From Gemmatimonadales bacterium (GTDB lineage Bacteria; Gemmatimonadota; Gemmatimonadetes; Gemmatimonadales; JACORV01), in NCBI GenBank assembly GCA_030697825.1, contig JAUYOW010000316.1:1-46475 (forward strand): a stretch of 46,475 bases of DNA. Reading direction: 5' to 3'. The position numbers and the translations under genes are program-made. This document shows positions 42,047-46,475 of the stretch, piece by piece. Position 1 is the first letter of the stretch; each line of letters starts with the position of its first letter. The notes beneath the pieces were generated by a model, which did not search any database, was not told the origin of the DNA, and saw only the letters and a program-made list of their open reading frames with translations.

Positions 42047-42448
42047 TCAGGCGGCGGCGGGCGGGCGCACCTCGTGCATGAGCGCGAAGGCGTGCCCCTC
42101 GCTGTCCCGGTATTCGCCGAGCCACAGGTCGTGGTCCGGCAGCCGCGCGACGCGGTGCGGGGCGCCGATCACGGTGGCGCCGCGCGCGGCGATGGCGGCG
42201 TGGGCGGTTTGCAGATCGGCGACCTCGTAGTACAACACGAACGGGGTGTGGCCGAGCTCTTCCTTGCCGAGGAGCAGACGTACGCCGCCGCAGTCGAAGA
42301 AGGCCATCCCCGGCGGGGCGGTGAACAGGTGTTTGAGGCCCAGCGTGTCACGGTAGAACGCCGTCGCGCGGTCGAGGTCCTGGACGCTCAGGGCGATCTG
42401 GCCGATGCGGCCAAGGGCTGGTGCGGGCGCGGCGGTCGGGCTGGTCAT
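42047..42448 (-). CDS. VOC-superfamily (glyoxalase-like) protein
   Basis: The 133-residue protein has one vicinal-oxygen-chelate module pair: GRIGQIALSVQDLDRATAFYRDTLGLKHLF, then FFDCGGVRLLLGKEE and VLYYEVADLQTAHAAI, ending with LWLGEYRDSEGHAFALMHEV. The family includes glyoxalases, dioxygenases and resistance proteins; activity is unknown. GGAG precedes the ATG. It is divergent from a MarR-type gene with a shared palindromic site, so it is probably controlled by it. Confidence 0.85.
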   Translation of the reverse strand: MTSPTAAPAPALGRIGQIALSVQDLDRATAFYRDTLGLKHLFTAPPGMAFFDCGGVRLLLGKEELGHTPFVLYYEVADLQTAHAAIAARGATVIGAPHRVARLPDHDLWLGEYRDSEGHAFALMHEVRPPAAA

Positions 42449-42468
42449 AGCGGTCTCCTCGGGCCGGC

Positions 42469-42504
42469 TTGCGGCCCCGTCGGTACATAGTTAGCTTAGC
42501 TAAG
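42469..42504 (+). promoter_or_regulatory. marR promoter with overlapping palindromic operator
   Basis: TTGCGG (42469-42474), a 17-base spacer and TAGCTT (42492-42497) form a marR promoter. The perfect palindrome CTTAGCTAAG (42495-42504), part of TTAGCTTAGCTAA, overlaps the -10 box. This AT-rich site stands out in the GC-rich sequence and lies between two divergent genes; it is the most likely binding site of the MarR protein. Confidence 0.6.
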
Positions 42505-42512
42505 TAAATCAT

Positions 42513-42983
42513 ATGACGCGCCGACCGTCCCGTCAAGGGTCCGCGGAGGACCGCGACACCGCCGACCGCCTCCACTCGGCGGCGATCCACCTGCTGCGCC
42601 GTCTCCGGGCCGAGGACGCGGTCACCGGGCTCAGCGCGCCGCGGCTGTCGGCGCTGTCGGTAGTGGTCTTCGGCGGGCCGCTCACCCTCGGCGCCCTGGC
42701 GACCGCCGAGCAGGTGCGCCCGCCCACCATCACTCGGCTGGTGCGGGAGCTGGAGCGCGAGGGATTCGTCGAGCTGGTGCCCGACCTGGAAGATGGACGG
42801 GTGCGGAGGGTGCGTGCCACGGCCCGCGGGCGGGCATTGCTGGAGGAAGGCCGCCGTCGCCGGGTTACGCGCCTCGCCGGCGATCTGGCGGGGCTGACCC
42901 AGGCCGAAAGGCGGTTGATCGCCCGCGCATCCCGGCTCATCGAGCGGCTGGCGCGGCCCGCCGGGGCCGCGACGCGCGCCTAG
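42513..42983 (+). CDS. MarR-family transcriptional regulator
   Basis: The 156-residue protein has an N-terminal helix region (DTADRLHSAAIHLLRRLRAED), a winged helix (LTLGALATAEQVRPPTITRLVRELEREGFVELVPDLEDGRVRRVRATARGRALLEEGRRRR) and a C-terminal dimerisation helix. These regulators usually repress a neighbouring gene and are released by a small molecule. The site at 42495-42504 lies before it and the VOC gene. The leader is about 9 bases, with no ribosome site. Its TAG overlaps the TAG of the convergent GGR gene in the palindrome CTAG. Confidence 0.9.
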   Translation: MTRRPSRQGSAEDRDTADRLHSAAIHLLRRLRAEDAVTGLSAPRLSALSVVVFGGPLTLGALATAEQVRPPTITRLVRELEREGFVELVPDLEDGRVRRVRATARGRALLEEGRRRRVTRLAGDLAGLTQAERRLIARASRLIERLARPAGAATRA

Positions 42984-44152
42984 ACGAAGAACCGCGCCGC
43001 GACGGGTAGCAGCGACGGATGGTTCACCAGCGCGTGCGCGAAAATCCTGCCGAGGGTGCGCTTCTCGACCGGGATCCTGTTCGCGGTGCGCGCCAGGCCG
43101 TTGAAGAAGCCGTCGTCCAGCTTTCCCAGCGCTTCCTTGATGCGGTAGTACTTGATGTGGTCTTCGCCGAGCAGCTGCATCCAGTCGTCGTGATACCGCT
43201 GGAGCCGCTTCGCGGAAGTGTCGCCCTCCACGATGGCCGCGGCGGCGAGCCGGCCCGCCAGCCGCCCACCCTTCATGGCGTTGACGATACCGCCCCCCGA
43301 GAGCGGGTTGATCATGTGGGCCGCGTCTCCGGCGAGCAGCACGCCGTCGGTGGCGCAGCGCTTCACCGTGACGCCGGCGATCACGCCACCCACCGTGAGG
43401 CTCGTGACGTTGCCGTTCGGGAAGTATTTCGCGACGTAGGCATCGAGATACTGCCGCGCCATCCGGCCGTCGCCCTTGAGAGCGATCATCCCGAGCCCGA
43501 CGTTCGCGACGCCCACCCCCTTGGAGAAGATCCAGGCGTAGCCGCCCGGCGCCCACCGCTGGGCGAAGTGCAGGTAGATCGCGTCCGGGTCGAAGTCGAT
43601 GTTGGAGACGACGTACTGCGCGCACGACTCCATGTCCCGCGAGGCGACCCGGGTGTCGAGCCCCGCCCACCGGCCGATCATCGACTCCACTCCGTCCGCG
43701 CCGATGACGACCTTCGCCAGCACGTCCTCCGCGCCGCGCGGCCCCTCGAGGCGCACCTTCCAGCCACCATTCAGCCGCTCCATCGCCATGGCCTCGGTGC
43801 GGATCTGGATCTCCGCGCCCGCGCGCTTGGCCTGGTCCGCCAGCGCAGGCTCGAAGCGAGTGCGGTCGAGGACGTAACCGACGTCGCCACCGCCGACCTG
43901 CACTTCGGTGTCGTCCGGAGCCCAGAAGATGACCTTGGTGATCCGCCTCGAGACCCAGTCCGCGCCGTCCGGGCTCATGAACTCCTTGAGCCCGGCGCTC
44001 CCCACGCCCTCGGCGCAGCGCACCGGTGCGCCGATGGCCCGGTCGCGCTCGATCAGCAGGACGTCGAGATCCTTGCCGTTCGCGGCCGCCTCCCACGCCG
44101 CCACGAGGCCGGCTGGCCCGCCGCCCACCACCAGCACGTCGGTCTTACGCAT
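42980..44152 (-). CDS. Geranylgeranyl-reductase-family FAD oxidoreductase
   Basis: The 390-residue flavoprotein starts MRKTDVLVVGGGPAGLVAAW (FAD dinucleotide fold), has the family motif GAPVRCAEG (41-49) and the second FAD motif VLLAGDAAHMINPLSGGGI. The PVRC motif is characteristic of ChlP, archaeal digeranylgeranylglycerophospholipid reductases and menaquinone-chain reductases such as MenJ, which saturate isoprenoid double bonds. The ferredoxin gene directly upstream overlaps by 8 bases, which fits the archaeal type that takes electrons from ferredoxin. The likely substrate is a polyprenyl chain (menaquinone or a lipid). The end of the protein lies within the shared CTAG stop with marR. Confidence 0.86.
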   Translation of the reverse strand: MRKTDVLVVGGGPAGLVAAWEAAANGKDLDVLLIERDRAIGAPVRCAEGVGSAGLKEFMSPDGADWVSRRITKVIFWAPDDTEVQVGGGDVGYVLDRTRFEPALADQAKRAGAEIQIRTEAMAMERLNGGWKVRLEGPRGAEDVLAKVVIGADGVESMIGRWAGLDTRVASRDMESCAQYVVSNIDFDPDAIYLHFAQRWAPGGYAWIFSKGVGVANVGLGMIALKGDGRMARQYLDAYVAKYFPNGNVTSLTVGGVIAGVTVKRCATDGVLLAGDAAHMINPLSGGGIVNAMKGGRLAGRLAAAAIVEGDTSAKRLQRYHDDWMQLLGEDHIKYYRIKEALGKLDDGFFNGLARTANRIPVEKRTLGRIFAHALVNHPSLLPVAARFFV

Positions 44153-44348
44153 CGACCATCGTCAGGGCGCCGACGGGGCAGGGGGCGATGCACTTCACAC
44201 ACCCGGTGCACAGCGTTCGGCTCACGATGAGGCCCTTGCGCGTCATGTGCATCGCTTCGGGCGGGCAGAGCGGCATGCAGAGCCCGCACTCGTCGCAGAG
44301 GTCGAGGTCCACGACGGCGATGCGTCGGGCGGCGGTGGTAAGCGGCAT
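44145..44348 (-). CDS. Two-[4Fe-4S] ferredoxin
   Basis: The 67-residue protein has two CxxCxxCxxxCP motifs: C18, C21, C24, C28 and C47, C50, C53, C57. It is a small bacterial-type ferredoxin. The start at 44348 is chosen because a strong promoter (44355-44384) occupies the upstream bases, so a longer in-frame start at 44384 would lie within the -35 box. It overlaps the GGR-like gene by 8 bases and is likely its electron donor; the reduced ferredoxin could come from the 2-oxoacid oxidoreductase. Confidence 0.9.
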   Translation of the reverse strand: MPLTTAARRIAVVDLDLCDECGLCMPLCPPEAMHMTRKGLIVSRTLCTGCVKCIAPCPVGALTMVDA

Positions 44349-44354
44349 CCGGCC

Positions 44355-44384
44355 AGCATAGCCGGACGGGATGTGGAGTGTCAA
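44355..44384 (-). promoter_or_regulatory. Strong, probably leaderless promoter of ferredoxin-GGR operon
   Basis: On the minus strand TTGACA (44384-44379), an 18-base spacer and TATGCT (44360-44355) stand 6 bases before the ATG at 44348. The match is near consensus. The transcription start would fall at or beside the A of the ATG. Confidence 0.6.
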
Positions 44385-44445
44385 CCGCGAGGTGCGAGGG
44401 AGAGGAGGGAGAGCGAGCGCAGTGGCGAGGCGAGGGCTTCGCGGG

Positions 44446-45042
44446 TTACGGTCCGCCCACAGTGCGGCGGACGATCGTGATCGCGCTGGGATAGCGGATC
44501 GCGCCGAGGGGGGTGTCGATCACCGGCACCGCGCGCACGACGATCTCGGTCGGACGCCCGCCCAACCCAAGCAAGCCCAGCGCCAGCTCGATCGCGTCGC
44601 GCGCGCTGGAGCGGAAGAACTGGTAGAGGTCGAGCCGGACCGGGATCGCCACGTCTTGCGGCTCCCCGGGCGGGAACGTGTAGGTCGTGTCGATTAGGCC
44701 GGACACCGTCTCGCGCCCGTTGAGGTCGAGGGTCCACCGCATGCGGAGCATCCTGGCGGTCACGCGGTTCTCGGGCGGGTTGAGGGCGGCCAAGTGCAGC
44801 GCGAACTCGAGCGGAAACTGCCCGCGCGCGACGGCTGCCGCGAGGCGGCCGGCGTCGAGGGGGCCAAGGTCGTTGTACCCGCGGACGCGGTCGAGGTTGA
44901 CGCCCGCCATGCGCACGCCCGCCACGCGGTCGATCGCGAAGTCCACCTGCCGGAGCGCGCTGACCTGTCGGACCGTGGCGCAACCGGAGAGCGTGAGGGC
45001 CAAGGTGGCGGTGCAGGCCGCGGCGCGGAGGACTTGTCGCAT
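44446..45042 (-). CDS. LEA-type-2 lipoprotein
   Basis: The 198-residue protein has a lipoprotein signal MRQVLRAAACTATLALTLSGC (lipobox LSGC) and then a beta-sandwich with VDFAIDRVAGVRMAGVNLDRV, FPLEFALHLAALNPPENRVTARMLRMRWTLDLNGRET and PQDVAIPVRLDLYQF, the pattern of LEA14/WHy domains, which are linked to desiccation or membrane stress. Function here is unknown. An in-frame ATG 33 bases upstream would put charged residues before the signal, so I prefer 45042. It is divergent from mreB. Confidence 0.75.
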   Translation of the reverse strand: MRQVLRAAACTATLALTLSGCATVRQVSALRQVDFAIDRVAGVRMAGVNLDRVRGYNDLGPLDAGRLAAAVARGQFPLEFALHLAALNPPENRVTARMLRMRWTLDLNGRETVSGLIDTTYTFPPGEPQDVAIPVRLDLYQFFRSSARDAIELALGLLGLGGRPTEIVVRAVPVIDTPLGAIRYPSAITIVRRTVGGP

Positions 45043-45127
45043 CGAATCAAGGTGTGCCCGGCGGTGCGGATGCACAATCGCGTGTCTCCGGCAGGCCGCA
45101 GGTGGCCACAGGAGCTGATCTGGAGTC

Positions 45128-45156
45128 TTGCTTCGCCTCTCCGGGTGTTCTATGTT
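45128..45156 (+). promoter_or_regulatory. Likely promoter of mreB-mreC
   Basis: TTGCTT (45128-45133), a 17-base spacer and TATGTT (45151-45156) lie about 72 bases before the mreB ATG. Confidence 0.5.
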
Positions 45157-45234
45157 ACTGTGCCATCAATAACTTACGGGGGTCTTCGCGGCTCCCACTG
45201 GTCGCTCCCCGAACCGGAAAAGACGCACGCCGGA

Positions 45235-46272
45235 ATGCGCTGGCCCTCATTCAAGCTCGGGTCGTTTCTTCCCGCCAACGAAATCGCCGTTGATCTCGGC
45301 ACCTGCAACACGTTGATCTACGTGCGGGGCGAGGGGATCGTGCTCAACGAGCCCTCCGTCGTCGCGATAGAGAAGTCCACCGGCAAGATCAAGGGCATCG
45401 GTCTCGAGGCCAAGCGCATGCTGGGCCGCACCCCGGACGGCGTCTCCGCGGTGCGCCCGATGAGGGACGGCGTGATCGCGGACTTCGACGTGACCGAGAA
45501 GATGCTGCGATACTTCCTCTCGTCCATCATCAACAAGCACTACTTCCCGGTGAAGCCCAAGGTGATCGTCTGCGTGCCCAGCGGGATCACCGAGGTGGAG
45601 AAGCGGGCGGTGCGCGACAGCGCGCAGTCTGCCGGCGCCAAGGAAGTGTACATGGTGGCCGAGCCGATGGCGGCGGCGATCGGCGTGGGCTTGCCCATCG
45701 AGACACCCACCGGCAACATGGTGATAGACATCGGCGGCGGCACCACGGAGATCGCGGTCATCGCGCTCTCGGGCATCGTGTGCGACGCGTCGATCCGCAC
45801 CGGCGGCGACGAGATGGACACGGCCATCGTGCAGTTCATGCGCAAGAACTACAACCTGCTGATAGGCGAGCCGACGGCGGAGCGGATAAAGATCGAGATC
45901 GGGAGCGCCGCGCCCGTGGGCGAGGAGCGCGAGATGGAGGTCAAGGGACGCGACCTCGTCTCCGGCATCCCGAAGACGGTGCGCGTCCACTCGAGCGAGA
46001 TCCGGGAGGCGATCCAGGAGCCGGTACAGCAGATCGTGGACGCGGTGCGCCGCGCGCTCGAGATCACGCCGCCCGAGCTGGCGAGCGACATCGTGGACCG
46101 CGGGATCGTGATGACCGGCGGAGGCTCACTGATCCGCGGGCTCGACATCCTGCTGTCGCACGAGACCAGCCTCCCCATCCACGTGGACGAGGACCCGCTC
46201 ACCTGCGTGGTCCGCGGCACGGGGCGCATCCTCGACGATCCCGAGAAGTACCGCACGGTCCTGACGACGTAG
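45235..46272 (+). CDS. mreB: Rod shape-determining protein MreB
   Basis: The 345-residue bacterial actin has phosphate-binding loop 1 VDLGTCNTLIYVRGEGIVLNEPSVVA, GVSAVRPMRDGVIADFDVTEKML, the CVPSGITEVEKRAV segment, MVIDIGGGTTEIAVIAL (phosphate 2) and the adenosine motif VMTGGGSLIRGLD. A short amphipathic start (MRWPSFKLGSFLP) probably binds the membrane. It organises elongation-phase cell-wall synthesis, so the cell is likely rod-shaped or at least elongating. It is followed by mreC after 7 bases. Confidence 0.96.
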   Translation: MRWPSFKLGSFLPANEIAVDLGTCNTLIYVRGEGIVLNEPSVVAIEKSTGKIKGIGLEAKRMLGRTPDGVSAVRPMRDGVIADFDVTEKMLRYFLSSIINKHYFPVKPKVIVCVPSGITEVEKRAVRDSAQSAGAKEVYMVAEPMAAAIGVGLPIETPTGNMVIDIGGGTTEIAVIALSGIVCDASIRTGGDEMDTAIVQFMRKNYNLLIGEPTAERIKIEIGSAAPVGEEREMEVKGRDLVSGIPKTVRVHSSEIREAIQEPVQQIVDAVRRALEITPPELASDIVDRGIVMTGGGSLIRGLDILLSHETSLPIHVDEDPLTCVVRGTGRILDDPEKYRTVLTT

Positions 46273-46279
46273 GCGGAGC

Positions 46280-46475
46280 ATGGCCTTCCGCGCGGAACGT
46301 TACGGCACCAGGGCCGACGCGGCCGTCTTCGTGGCCTGCCTGCTGCTCTCGCTGACGGCCCTGGCACTCCCCGAGGGCCTGCGCGCGCCGGTCGCGGGCG
46401 CGCTCCGCCGCACCGTCCTGCTCCCGCTGCTCACGCTCCAGCATCGCGCCGTGGAGTCCGCCGAAGGGCGGCGGC
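46280..46475 (+). CDS. mreC: MreC N-terminus (runs off the window)
   Basis: The visible 65 residues begin MAFRAERYGTRADAAVFVACLLLSLTALALPEG, a short cytosolic segment and one transmembrane helix, then a helical stretch (VAGALRRTVLLPLLTLQHRAVESAEGRR) that would start the coiled coil of MreC. Position after mreB and GGAG before the ATG support the call. MreC links MreB to the wall synthases. The rest lies outside the window. Confidence 0.8.
   Translation, partial: MAFRAERYGTRADAAVFVACLLLSLTALALPEGLRAPVAGALRRTVLLPLLTLQHRAVESAEGRR

Noticed and set aside
44349-44384. Longer start for the ferredoxin (12 extra residues)
   Set aside because: Those codons cover the -10 and -35 boxes of a near-consensus promoter, so the longer protein would not be transcribed in full.
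44386-44434. Purine-rich tract (GAGG, GAGAGG, GAGCGAG words) between the ferredoxin operon and the LEA lipoprotein gene
   Set aside because: It has no inverted partner and no clear unit; I could not separate it from plain base bias.

Overview
The window is GC-rich, tightly packed bacterial chromosome with an ordinary housekeeping character. The cell is Gram-negative: it has a FadL-type porin, a TonB-dependent receptor, an outer-membrane-style lipoprotein signal, RseP and MreBC. The gene mix and a lineage-like style of intergenic repeats suggest Gemmatimonadota or a relative. That placement is inference; no 16S gene is present. I see no insertion sequence, phage, CRISPR array, defence island or replication origin.

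Layout. 1-4.4 kb: a lipoprotein start, fadL-like gene, tRNA-Gly(GCC), tRNA-Leu(UAA), a single-domain response regulator and a type IV pilus/type II secretion ATPase fused to a receiver domain. 4.5-8.3 kb: aroA-cmk-rpsA. 8.4-11 kb: a TonB-dependent receptor. 11.2-15.7 kb: acyl-CoA carboxylase beta and biotin carboxylase genes followed by an Fe-S RNA m5U methyltransferase; the matching biotin carrier protein lies apart at 21.7 kb. 15.8-21.3 kb: a catalytically altered alanine-dehydrogenase paralogue with a CoA-transferase, facing a 2-oxoacid:ferredoxin oxidoreductase operon made of fused subunits and headed by a small four-cysteine protein. 22.2-30.3 kb: rplM-rpsI, then rpsB-tsf-pyrH-frr-uppS-cdsA-dxr-rseP (translation into isoprenoid and envelope synthesis). 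30.3-37.1 kb: a Ser/Thr kinase, rpsO-pnp-M16 protease, true alanine dehydrogenase and a polysaccharide deacetylase. 37.1-42 kb: tryptophanase, a Tat-exported amidase and ettA. 42-46.5 kb: a VOC protein with a divergent MarR regulator, a geranylgeranyl-reductase-like flavoprotein with its own ferredoxin, a LEA-type lipoprotein, mreB and the start of mreC.

Most neighbours overlap by 1-8 bases (ATGA, GTGA, TAGTG), indicating translationally coupled operons. Carbon metabolism links amino-acid catabolism (Ald, tryptophanase, CoA-transferase, 2-oxoacid oxidoreductase) to acyl-CoA carboxylation. dxr, uppS and the GGR-like reductase touch isoprenoid metabolism.

The most unusual signals are: (1) a set of intergenic elements built from short tandem words facing their own reverse complement, with different words at different loci, one arm of which is translated inside the deacetylase; (2) an Ald paralogue that aligns without gaps to Ald over the first 96 residues but has lost both catalytic residues (K75Q, H96M), coupled to a CoA-transferase; (3) the pilus ATPase-receiver fusion beside a DivK-like regulator; (4) a four-Cys mini-protein coupled to the fused oxidoreductase; and (5) promoters whose -10 box lies exactly 6 nt before an ATG, suggesting leaderless mRNAs.
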